Shown: in pieces, positions 1-6,959 of the stretch | How positions within the stretch are numbered: the stretch's first letter is position 1 | How the letters are laid out: every line of letters begins with the position of its first letter | NCBI GenBank assembly: GCA_905197955.1 | Contig: CAJKAR010000078.1 | Coordinates: 1 to 9,330 of the forward strand | Length of the DNA: 9,330 nt | Direction: 5' to 3' | Source of the DNA: an uncultured Lentisphaeria bacterium | GTDB lineage: Bacteria > Verrucomicrobiota > Lentisphaeria > Victivallales > UBA1829 | Translations under genes and position numbers: made by a program | The notes under the pieces: model-generated | What the model saw: only the letters and a program-made list of their open reading frames with translations | Database searches by the model: none | What the model was told of the DNA's origin: nothing

Positions 1-55
1 CTTTGAAAAGCTGTTCTTCTCTCCTCGCGCTCCTCACTTTCCCCAAACTTCTGAC

Positions 56-78
56 GCCTTTGCGATTTACGCAAAGGC
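56..78. other. Perfect 9-bp stem-loop downstream of the giant secreted protein gene
   Basis: GCCTTTGCG (56-64) and CGCAAAGGC (70-78) pair perfectly around a 5-base loop (ATTTA). The hairpin starts about 20 bases beyond the stop codon of the minus-strand giant gene, where the operon transcript would end. It is not a textbook intrinsic terminator for that strand, because the bases after it on the minus strand are not a T run. On the plus strand it is followed by TCTATTTTT, a T-rich stretch, so it could also stop transcription entering from the left. It may protect the 3' end of the mRNA or end transcription inefficiently. The rest of 1-97 shows no gene. Confidence 0.5.
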
Positions 79-97
79 TCTATTTTTCAGAGAAATC

Positions 98-3000
98 TTA
101 TTTTTCAGCAGTGAACATCTGAATATCACGATAGAAGACGGAACCGCCGACCGTCGGAATCTCCGGAGTTCTCTGACTGGTCAAATTCAGAGTGAATTTC
201 TGTATTTTCTCCGGCAGATCTTTCCCTTTGCATTCGAAACGGAACTCCTGCCAGATGCCGTTTGCCGCTCTGGGGGGACGGAAAAAGACCGGAGATTCCT
301 TTCCATCACTCGTTACGAGCCATAAAAAGATCATCGGTGTATTTCCCTTGTAGTCCGCGGAACGGAATACTTTTCCGGTTACGATCAGTTTTTTCGTCCC
401 GGCAGGAACTTTTCGGAATGCAGAGCCGAATCCGCTGAAGTTATCCTGCGAGGCACAGACTTCCAACGTCCGCGCAGGTTTTCCTCCGCCAGGATAAGCC
501 CCGGTAATTCCGCCGCAAGGAGGAATATTCTGTTTGCTCCAGTCATGGAATCCGAATCCGGCATTGCCTTTTCCGGGTTCTCCGTCAAACGGGAAGCGAT
601 ACAGAAGTTTTTCCGGAATCGCAGGTTTCACTTTTGCCTGAACCGGTTTCTTCGTAACGGATGCCCGGCGATAATCCAGAATGGAATCCGGAGTGACCAC
701 GGCGGGACGACTGGATTTCACTTCCGGCAGCGGGAACGGCGTGAAACGATCCGGATCAATCTCATCGAAGAAGATCTCCACGACTCGATCTTTTCCGGCC
801 GGAACCGGAATCTGCAGACGATGGGTAGAGGAATCGTAATTCCACTTCCCACTCTTTCCATTGATTTTGACAACGGAAGGATTCCTGGAAGAAAGCGCGC
901 CGAGCACATAATTTCCAGGCACGGAAGGAATCCTGACAATCGCTTTCTTCGCCGATGGGCGGAACTCGAAATCCGGAAGCGGCACAGGATGCCATTCCGT
1001 GAGGAGCAACGGACATCCGCCGGTCAGCAGAAGCGGAAGAATGTTCTTCTCCACCTGATTACGGACATAGAAGATGGTTTTGGCATTCATATTATTGTAG
1101 ATCTTACGGATTCTGGAAAGGGGTTCTCCATCGAAGATCCGGAACAGGAGTGAGGATTCCAGAGGCGCATTCATCTGGAAGGAATCGGAATCGCCGTTCG
1201 GGAAATATTGTCCGCAGAGATCCCGGAAGCGGCGCAGATCATTCCAGACATATTTTGCGTAGGGATGGAAGATATCGAATCCGTCATCGCGTCCCGCGTA
1301 AGCGAAGAGCGACGCATACGATCCGACATACACATCACGCTCATTCGACGCATGCATATTCTGATTACTGAACGAATTCGGCGTAATGAACTCCCGGAAG
1401 CCGACGTTGACATGATCCACACCGATCAACCCATGATCCCTTCCGTAATCCAGGAACGCAGGACGCGCAATCAGCGCAAGCTGGCTTTTTGCCAGATGAT
1501 AGGCGCCTTTGGCGATCTCCCGCTCGTTTCCGACCCGTTTCGCCATCCGGAAATAGGCGCTGTGACCGGCAAAGGGAGCCTGGGAACAATCCACCACAGG
1601 ACCGTTGTCGCCGGAATCATTGCTTCCATCATCCATCCATGCCCAGTCATGAACGTTCTTGACATATCCGAGCATTTTATCCACAGTGAGGAATTTTCCA
1701 TCGCGAATGGCATCAGGCGTTGCCAGCGGTGCATTGTCGCGCCAGAGCGATTTCAGAAGATCGTTGTTGCCGGTCAGCGAGGTCCAGAGCTCCAGAGCAT
1801 GGAGATGAAGTCCGACTCCATAACCGCGGTCGCCGAACACTCCGACATCCCCAGGATAATCCGCTCCAATCGAGAAGGAGTAATAATATTTCTTTCCCGA
1901 ATAGGGTTCTGTCAGCGAGCGCCAGACCCGATTGGTCCGATATCCCGGAGAAATTTCCGTCAGATAGCGGAAGAGCCCTTTCAGATACGCCTGGTATTCC
2001 GGCGAAAAATACTGCCAGACCTTTGTTGCTTCTCCAGCGGGGAAATTCACCGAATGCCAGGAGCGGGAAAGACGCTCATCGAACAGACGGAACTTCGCCC
2101 CTTCCAGATTATCCATGCCATGACGGACCAGCAGCGCCACATCTTCCGCATTCGCCTCCGGATTGCGCGCAATGCTGTATTGCGGAACATAGGGAACCGG
2201 CAATGTATAGGATATTTCGGATCCTTCCACTCCGTAAAGCGGTCCATAAATGGTCGGATAGTTCAGATTCCGCAGATTTTCCGGCAGAAGCACATCGAAT
2301 CCACGATCCGCCATCAGGGAAAGCACCGGCGGAAGAAGCGCGATTTTCAGCGGTTTCAAATTCCAGTCATTCTCAGTAAATTCACGGAATTTATATTTAT
2401 TGAGAATGGTCACGGTATTCTTTTCCGCGTCATAGCGATAGAACTCCCGGCAGTCGATGGGCTGCGCGAGCGCCGCACGTGCGGCGAAATCCGCTGCACC
2501 AGCGCAGGCGAACGGCAGATTTCCCCGCCAGTTGCCGGTTGCCTGAAGCGGAGCTCCATACAACGTATTCAGCCACACGGCTCCGCCACGATCGAACTGA
2601 ATCCGGATTTCATGATTCTTCCGGACTATACTCCGGGGACGGCGCTGGAAGATCACCTGGACAGGTACCGATCCGCGATGTCCGGTCAAATCCTGTTCCG
2701 CGCTGTTTCCGTTCCAGAGCACGATCCAGTTGGAAGCAAGTTCGCCGTCGCGTCCGCGATCATACAGAACCCCATCCTCCTTCACCGGCAGGGAAAGAAT
2801 CTCCTTTGTTCCGGAACGCCAGGCAATATTGGTAAAAGCACCGGTCGGAGAATCGGAAAGCACGAACTCTCTATGAGCGCTTTCCAGAAGAAGCGAAGGC
2901 GAAAGCAGATTCATATCCGCAGTAAACGCATCGGCGCAGGTGAACTGTTTCCGGGTCCAGCTGACCGCATTCACTTTGACGGCTTCCGGAGTGGATCCGG

Positions 3001-4819
3001 AATAGAACTGGGTCGGGTCATAACCGAATTCAACAGCGGCGTTCGGACCGGTCACCGGAAGATTTTTCAAACGTTTTTCAACTGCAGAATCCCGCGCGCC
3101 CTCAAAGCGGAAGGGGATCTGCCAGTAGAGTTTCGGATTCGCAGGGGAGAAGACATACTGTCTTGCGATCGCCCCGGTGGAAAGCACCTGATTGGCAAGC
3201 AGACCGTCGCCGCTGCTGTAATCGCCTAGGAACGAACTGGTCACCCAGCCGAAACGGCCGAATGAACCGCCCTTTGTCACACCTTCGGCGAATCCGTTCA
3301 TCCGTTTCCGAGCGGCATCCAGAAGATTCTGCGCCTTCTGTGCGGCAGATTCCACGCTGGATCCGGATGCAACCAGTTTTCTCAGATCCGCCGCGCACTT
3401 CTTCAGTGCGGGCAGCTCTGCGATCGCAGGGTTGAACTCCCGAAGTTCGGAAATGGAATCTTCCAGTTCCAGACAACGGTAGGCATCATAAACTCTTCCA
3501 TAGGCGCGATCGAGCAGCGGATCATATTTGCGGATTTCTGTGGCTTCCAGATCCGCGGGAATGGAGGAGCGGAGAGCCAGGACATCGCGTTCCACATCCG
3601 GCAGGGAAATGCCGTGACGCTTCAAATTGGAGAAATCATCAATGAGACGATCCAGATTCCAGACGAGGACATCGGAACCGTAAGTATGCTTCCGGAGAAT
3701 CTGCTGACGAATCTCCTCGACGGAAGGCTGTTCAAACGCAAAGACCCATCCGGAAGATCCGGCTTTGACCGTCAATTCCAGCTGATAGTCGCCTTTTTCC
3801 AGCGGCAGAATGACAACATGTCCGCCCTTTCCATTTCCCTGCCGCATGAAATCCGCAACAGTCTTGCCGTTGCAGACAACCTTCCAGAACCAGTCCGCAT
3901 TGCCTTTCAGCGCATATTCTCCGGGAGACGCGACGGAACCAGCGGCTCTCAGCGTCACGACTTTCTCTCCGGAACGGCCGGCAAACAGCTTTGCCAAATC
4001 GACCTTTTTTCCAATCTGGAAACGAACCGTCTTTCCATCCGCCGTTTTCCAGACTTCCGGCACGGCTAAAGACTGAACCGCATTTTTCTTCTCCTCGGAA
4101 TTCAGGTTATCCGCCTTGAAATAGGAGAGTTTTCCTGTCATGCGATAATTGCGGAAGCCGGGATACGCCTTCCGGAAAATCGTCCGGAACTCCGGACTCC
4201 GAAGCGTTTTCCGCCAGAGGATTCTGTCGCCTTCCCAGACCGTTCCCACTGCGGAATCCCCTTTCAGGACCAGTTCCAGCCGGTACTCCGTTCCCTCTTT
4301 CCACGTTCCCTGTTCCGCGAGTTCTGATTTCAGCGGAATGGCAGGTTTTCCGCAGTATTGCAGTTCAAAGGATCGTGTTCCATCCGCCTTTTTATTCAGG
4401 AAAAGACTCAGATAAGGCTGTTCCGCCGGAAAGGGAGTCTTCCGCTGAAACGGACGGCTGTGAATCAGGAGTCCACCTCGCTGATCCATCTTCTTTCCCG
4501 GCTGAAAGACCTTGAATTTATGCGGCATTGCCGTAAAGCGTGCCGTTACCGCGACAGCACTCCCCGCAGGAAACGCGCGGACAAGCATCTGCGCATCTTC
4601 CGGATTCACATCCCAGTATTCGGAACTCTTCTGATTGACACCGGTGAACAGATAAGCTCCACCGATCACCTCTCCGGCAACCCCGCGATACATCCAGTGT
4701 TCCATGACGGGAGAAAAGTCCGGATACGCCTGAAAGTTCTCCTCGAAAACCGCCGCCGATACCATGCTTCCACTCAGCAGGAACGGCAGTAGAATTTGTC
4801 TTAATCTTGAATAATCCAT
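98..4819 (-). CDS. Giant secreted multidomain protein, probable carbohydrate-active enzyme of unassigned family
   Basis: Product of 1573 residues. I prefer the ATG at 4819 over the in-frame ATG at 4828, because AGGA (4828-4831) lies 8 bases before it; it gives MDYSRLRQ followed by a hydrophobic stretch and a likely signal peptidase I site after SMVSA (about residue 22), so the protein is exported. Visible layout: a beta-rich region about 24-240 resembling concanavalin/LamG-like (DUF1080-like) modules; a second beta region about 245-360; a charged helical stretch about 365-510; a beta-sandwich-like part about 515-855; a Trp/Tyr- and Asp-rich, probably alpha-barrel part about 860-1300; a short beta domain to about 1400; and a C-terminal CBM-like jelly roll about 1410-1573. 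A beta-sandwich followed by an alpha/alpha barrel is seen in six-hairpin glycosidases and some polysaccharide lyases. The acidic cluster WAWMDDGSNDSGDNG (1059-1073) is a candidate active-site segment. Last gene of a three-gene unit with a regulator and a pseudopilin. I do not recognise the family; enzyme class and substrate are inference. Confidence 0.85.
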   Translation of the reverse strand: MDYSRLRQILLPFLLSGSMVSAAVFEENFQAYPDFSPVMEHWMYRGVAGEVIGGAYLFTGVNQKSSEYWDVNPEDAQMLVRAFPAGSAVAVTARFTAMPHKFKVFQPGKKMDQRGGLLIHSRPFQRKTPFPAEQPYLSLFLNKKADGTRSFELQYCGKPAIPLKSELAEQGTWKEGTEYRLELVLKGDSAVGTVWEGDRILWRKTLRSPEFRTIFRKAYPGFRNYRMTGKLSYFKADNLNSEEKKNAVQSLAVPEVWKTADGKTVRFQIGKKVDLAKLFAGRSGEKVVTLRAAGSVASPGEYALKGNADWFWKVVCNGKTVADFMRQGNGKGGHVVILPLEKGDYQLELTVKAGSSGWVFAFEQPSVEEIRQQILRKHTYGSDVLVWNLDRLIDDFSNLKRHGISLPDVERDVLALRSSIPADLEATEIRKYDPLLDRAYGRVYDAYRCLELEDSISELREFNPAIAELPALKKCAADLRKLVASGSSVESAAQKAQNLLDAARKRMNGFAEGVTKGGSFGRFGWVTSSFLGDYSSGDGLLANQVLSTGAIARQYVFSPANPKLYWQIPFRFEGARDSAVEKRLKNLPVTGPNAAVEFGYDPTQFYSGSTPEAVKVNAVSWTRKQFTCADAFTADMNLLSPSLLLESAHREFVLSDSPTGAFTNIAWRSGTKEILSLPVKEDGVLYDRGRDGELASNWIVLWNGNSAEQDLTGHRGSVPVQVIFQRRPRSIVRKNHEIRIQFDRGGAVWLNTLYGAPLQATGNWRGNLPFACAGAADFAARAALAQPIDCREFYRYDAEKNTVTILNKYKFREFTENDWNLKPLKIALLPPVLSLMADRGFDVLLPENLRNLNYPTIYGPLYGVEGSEISYTLPVPYVPQYSIARNPEANAEDVALLVRHGMDNLEGAKFRLFDERLSRSWHSVNFPAGEATKVWQYFSPEYQAYLKGLFRYLTEISPGYRTNRVWRSLTEPYSGKKYYYSFSIGADYPGDVGVFGDRGYGVGLHLHALELWTSLTGNNDLLKSLWRDNAPLATPDAIRDGKFLTVDKMLGYVKNVHDWAWMDDGSNDSGDNGPVVDCSQAPFAGHSAYFRMAKRVGNEREIAKGAYHLAKSQLALIARPAFLDYGRDHGLIGVDHVNVGFREFITPNSFSNQNMHASNERDVYVGSYASLFAYAGRDDGFDIFHPYAKYVWNDLRRFRDLCGQYFPNGDSDSFQMNAPLESSLLFRIFDGEPLSRIRKIYNNMNAKTIFYVRNQVEKNILPLLLTGGCPLLLTEWHPVPLPDFEFRPSAKKAIVRIPSVPGNYVLGALSSRNPSVVKINGKSGKWNYDSSTHRLQIPVPAGKDRVVEIFFDEIDPDRFTPFPLPEVKSSRPAVVTPDSILDYRRASVTKKPVQAKVKPAIPEKLLYRFPFDGEPGKGNAGFGFHDWSKQNIPPCGGITGAYPGGGKPARTLEVCASQDNFSGFGSAFRKVPAGTKKLIVTGKVFRSADYKGNTPMIFLWLVTSDGKESPVFFRPPRAANGIWQEFRFECKGKDLPEKIQKFTLNLTSQRTPEIPTVGGSVFYRDIQMFTAEK

Positions 4820-4827
4820 CTCTATCA

Positions 4828-4831
4828 TCCT
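4828..4831 (-). promoter_or_regulatory. Ribosome binding site deciding the giant gene start
   Basis: AGGA on the minus strand, 8 bases before the ATG at 4819. It overlaps the alternative upstream ATG (4828), leaving that codon no Shine-Dalgarno sequence at a usable distance. This supports a start three codons inside the longest open frame. The 50 bases between this site and the pseudopilin stop are AT-rich, with no hairpin terminator and no convincing promoter, so co-transcription is likely. Confidence 0.55.
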
Positions 4832-4878
4832 GATTTTTCAGTTTATATGATCTATTTTTTCTGATTTTGTATTCTGCT

Positions 4879-5646
4879 TTACCAGATATATCCGCCTGCG
4901 CAGATATGCTCCATGGATCTCCGATCGGTCCATTTGAACGGATAGGCCTCCAACGGATTGTAACGGCTGTCGGGCGTAACCCATCCGGCGTGTCCATCCA
5001 GATAGAGCATTCCGACCTGCTGGATATGGCGCGGAGCGGGAACACCGTAGTTATTTCCCAGGTTCACACCAAAACGCCAGAATCCGCGTTCCCGGTCAAT
5101 CGCATCCACGGAAGTACCAGTACAGTTGTAGGTATCCGCGATCAGGAACTTCTGTGACGGATTCGGAATCTTGGACGCCTTCCCTGTAGTATAAAGATCT
5201 GAGGGCTTCTTTAAGGTTGCGCTGTATGTAATAAGAGTCTCATTGATGCCGTAATGCGGAAAATACTGAAAATCGGTCAGCGCCGGCATTCCGGGACACC
5301 GCAGAACGGCCACAGTAATATAACCATTTGCATTCACCTTCTTCGTCGTACCGATCAGCCGCAGCAGACTATGGTGCCAGTAAGGTTCCGTGGAGGAGTT
5401 GGAACTGCCGAACATCGGAGGCAGATAATCATCAGTGTCCACCAGATACGAAGACATTCCAAGACCAATTTGCTTCAAATTGGAAAGACACTGAATTGCC
5501 TGAGCCTTCTCCCGCGCCTTGTTCAATGCCGGAAGCAGAAGCGCGGCAAGAATCGCAATGATCGCAATTACAACCAGCAATTCTATCAAAGTAAAATGAT
5601 TTCTGTGCTTTCCATTTGTATTTGCCGGGAATCTCATTTTTTTCAT
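4879..5646 (-). CDS. Type II secretion pseudopilin-like protein (prepilin N-terminus, H-X9-DG C-terminus)
   Basis: Product of 255 residues. The ATG at 5646 is preceded by AAGGAAGG at a 10-base spacing, which decides it over the in-frame ATG at 5682. Residues 18-41 form the class III pilin N-helix: FTLIELLVVIA, then a hydrophobic run ending LLLPAL, with the conserved Glu at +5 (E22). Then comes the amphipathic segment NKAREKAQAIQCLSNLKQIGLGMSSYLVDTD typical of this family. H207, nine residues, then D217-G218 give an exact H-X9-DG motif near the C-terminus. Such proteins (DUF1559-like, Planctomycetota and Lentisphaerota) are probably inserted in the inner membrane and processed by a prepilin peptidase; their function is not established. 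The residue before the cleavage point is His (H17), not the usual Gly. It lies between the regulator (28-base gap) and the giant secreted protein (59-base gap), suggesting a role in secretion, surface display or assembly of that protein; this is inference. Confidence 0.92.
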   Translation of the reverse strand: MKKMRFPANTNGKHRNHFTLIELLVVIAIIAILAALLLPALNKAREKAQAIQCLSNLKQIGLGMSSYLVDTDDYLPPMFGSSNSSTEPYWHHSLLRLIGTTKKVNANGYITVAVLRCPGMPALTDFQYFPHYGINETLITYSATLKKPSDLYTTGKASKIPNPSQKFLIADTYNCTGTSVDAIDRERGFWRFGVNLGNNYGVPAPRHIQQVGMLYLDGHAGWVTPDSRYNPLEAYPFKWTDRRSMEHICAGGYIW

Positions 5647-5656
5647 TTCTGCAAAT

Positions 5657-5664
5657 CCTTCCTT
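5657..5664 (-). promoter_or_regulatory. Strong ribosome binding site for the pseudopilin gene
   Basis: AAGGAAGG on the minus strand, 10 bases before the ATG at 5646. It lies inside the longer open frame that begins at 5682, a start that has no such site and would place 12 extra residues (MTNQLYKEGFAE) before the pilin leader. It sits 11 bases or more after the regulator's TAA stop, consistent with re-initiation in one transcript. Confidence 0.75.
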
Positions 5665-5674
5665 ATATAGTTGA

Positions 5675-6748
5675 TTAGTCATGAACGGGGACTCCGTCCT
5701 CGCAGAATACGAAACCGACTTCGATATCCGTTGTCAGCAACGGAGCATCCTCAGGCGATTCCATCTGACGAATAAAATTATCCGCAAGAATTTTTGCGGT
5801 TTCCTCCATTTTTCGCATAACGACGCATCCAGTGAACTTCATATCGGAAAACAGAGTCAGTTCACCACCGAAAACACGGCATTGGCGTTTCAGTTCAAAA
5901 TGTTTTTTCAGAAAATCCCAATACTGCCAGCAGACACCGGTCAGCATGACGGCATCGAAAGACGCTCCGTTTTGCAGGAGTTCCTCCACCCGGCGCATGA
6001 CGGCATCAGGATCATCATTGATAAAACAGCATTCTTCCAGAGCAAACTCATGTTCTTCGCAGGAGCGGATAATTCCGCTGCGGATCTCCGAATACAGCTC
6101 TTCCGGACAGTTGCTGCTGAGAATCAGAGGATGTTTCCGTCCATCCTCAAAAATTTTATTCATGATCCGATAGTGATCCTCGGTAAAATTCCAGCGTGCG
6201 GCGCTTGCGTTGCCTGTCACGAAACCGATCTCGACAATCGGCAGTCCGGACTCCCGGAGCGCCCGGATCGTTTCCGCATACTTCATCTCCGGCGAGAACC
6301 ATACAAGACCATCCAGATTGTAATTGCGGATCACGTCCACCGCGTTCTCCGTCGTTCCCTGCAGGTAAATATACTGCGCGGAAAAATTGCCGGAACGTCC
6401 AAGAATTTCCCGCAGGAAGGGAAACAAGGTGTCAATATGCTGTTTGGAAAACAGAACATTGCATCCATCTCCCATGACAACTCCGATGATCTTGAGTTTT
6501 CCCCAGCAGCTGAAACTGCCCGGCACGGTAATATAACCACTGTTTCCGCAGGCGATCAGATGACCGCTCTCCGCAAGATTCCGGAGAACCTTCAGCGCGG
6601 TCGGATGCGAAACGCCGAACATCTGGGCCAGCTTGCGCGTGGATGGGACTTTCTGCGGCTCATTTCCGCCACGAATAATCAGTTCCACCACATACTGACG
6701 GATCTTCATAAACTCTGTATTCGGAGCTTCCAAACGGATCGATTTCAT
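5675..6748 (-). CDS. GntR-family transcriptional regulator with LacI-like sugar-sensing domain
   Basis: Product of 357 residues from the ATG at 6748 (GGTGG nine bases upstream); an in-frame GTG at 6754 would add two residues. Residues about 13-77 form a GntR winged helix: PSTRKLAQMFGVSHPTALKVL carries the helix-turn-helix and the wing ends in GYITVPG. From about 84 to the end the protein resembles a periplasmic-binding-protein-like (LacI/GalR, Peripla_BP_3) sensor domain, with IGVVMGDG at its start, LDGLVWFSPE and LPIVEIGFV strands, and FDAVMLTGV later. This GntR-plus-LacI fusion is the layout of AraR-type regulators, which sense sugars. It is the first gene of the unit and lies just downstream of a consensus promoter with a direct repeat, so it probably represses itself and the two genes after it until a glycan-derived sugar binds. 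The ligand cannot be read from the sequence. Confidence 0.92.
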   Translation of the reverse strand: MKSIRLEAPNTEFMKIRQYVVELIIRGGNEPQKVPSTRKLAQMFGVSHPTALKVLRNLAESGHLIACGNSGYITVPGSFSCWGKLKIIGVVMGDGCNVLFSKQHIDTLFPFLREILGRSGNFSAQYIYLQGTTENAVDVIRNYNLDGLVWFSPEMKYAETIRALRESGLPIVEIGFVTGNASAARWNFTEDHYRIMNKIFEDGRKHPLILSSNCPEELYSEIRSGIIRSCEEHEFALEECCFINDDPDAVMRRVEELLQNGASFDAVMLTGVCWQYWDFLKKHFELKRQCRVFGGELTLFSDMKFTGCVVMRKMEETAKILADNFIRQMESPEDAPLLTTDIEVGFVFCEDGVPVHD

Positions 6749-6754
6749 TTTCAC

Positions 6755-6771
6755 TTACCACCGGTTACCAC
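6755..6771 (-). promoter_or_regulatory. Candidate operator: GTGGTAA direct repeat with 10-base period
   Basis: On the minus strand GTGGTAA occurs at 6771-6765 and again at 6761-6755, one helical turn apart, with CC between the two 7-mers and a central ACCGGT palindrome. The pair lies just after the expected transcription start (about 6775) and just before the regulator start codon. This is a typical place for a repressor to block transcription and perhaps also ribosome access. GntR proteins more often bind inverted repeats, so the direct arrangement is unusual; binding by the adjacent regulator is inference. Confidence 0.45.
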
Positions 6772-6781
6772 TTCATTTCTC

Positions 6782-6810
6782 ATTATAACACAAAAGGGCT
6801 TCCGTGTCAA
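6782..6810 (-). promoter_or_regulatory. Perfect consensus sigma70-type promoter of the regulator-pseudopilin-giant protein unit
   Basis: Minus strand: TTGACA at 6810-6805, a spacer of exactly 17 bases, then TATAAT at 6787-6782. Both hexamers match consensus at every position. Long T and C/T runs just upstream (about 6820-6840) make a plausible AT-rich UP-like region. The predicted start is near 6775, leaving a leader of about 20-30 bases. Such a strong promoter feeding a regulator gene implies tight repression, fitting the repeat at 6755-6771. Confidence 0.85.
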
Positions 6811-6884
6811 GAGGGAATCGAAAAAAAAGAGAAAAAAATGAAATTCCTTAGAGAAATCTTTCTATGGAAACTGTTGGTTTTCAA

Positions 6885-6927
6885 CAAAAAAACAAACCGG
6901 CCTCCGTGAAAAATACGCGGAGACCGG
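6885..6927 (-). terminator. Intrinsic terminator of the GH4 gene
   Basis: Reading the minus strand, CCGGTCTCCG pairs with CGGAGGCCGG (10 pairs, one G-U) around an 11-base loop, spanning 6927-6897. It is followed directly by TTTGTTTTTTT (6896-6886). It starts about 33 bases after the GH4 stop codon. It separates the GH4 transcript from the downstream regulator promoter, so the two minus-strand units are independent. Confidence 0.88.
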
Positions 6928-6959
6928 AAAAGATCGGAAAAACAAATCGGGAACAAGAA

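Noticed and set aside
1208..3229. 673-codon open frame on the plus strand
   Set aside because: It lies wholly antisense to the giant secreted gene. The minus-strand frame has a signal peptide, a ribosome site and coherent domains; the plus-strand translation is rich in Arg, Ile and His with no recognisable motif, as expected for an antisense shadow of a GC-biased gene.
5647..5682. Upstream ATG for the pseudopilin (12 extra residues)
   Set aside because: The strong AAGGAAGG lies inside this extension and points to the ATG at 5646; the longer start overlaps the regulator stop region and has no such site.
5681..6841. 386-codon open frame on the plus strand
   Set aside because: Antisense to the GntR-type regulator and running through its perfect promoter; no motifs seen.
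6872..6886. Small hairpin TGTTG-loop-CAACA next to the GH4 terminator
   Set aside because: Only five pairs in AT-rich sequence and partly overlapping the T run of the real terminator; no separate role can be supported.
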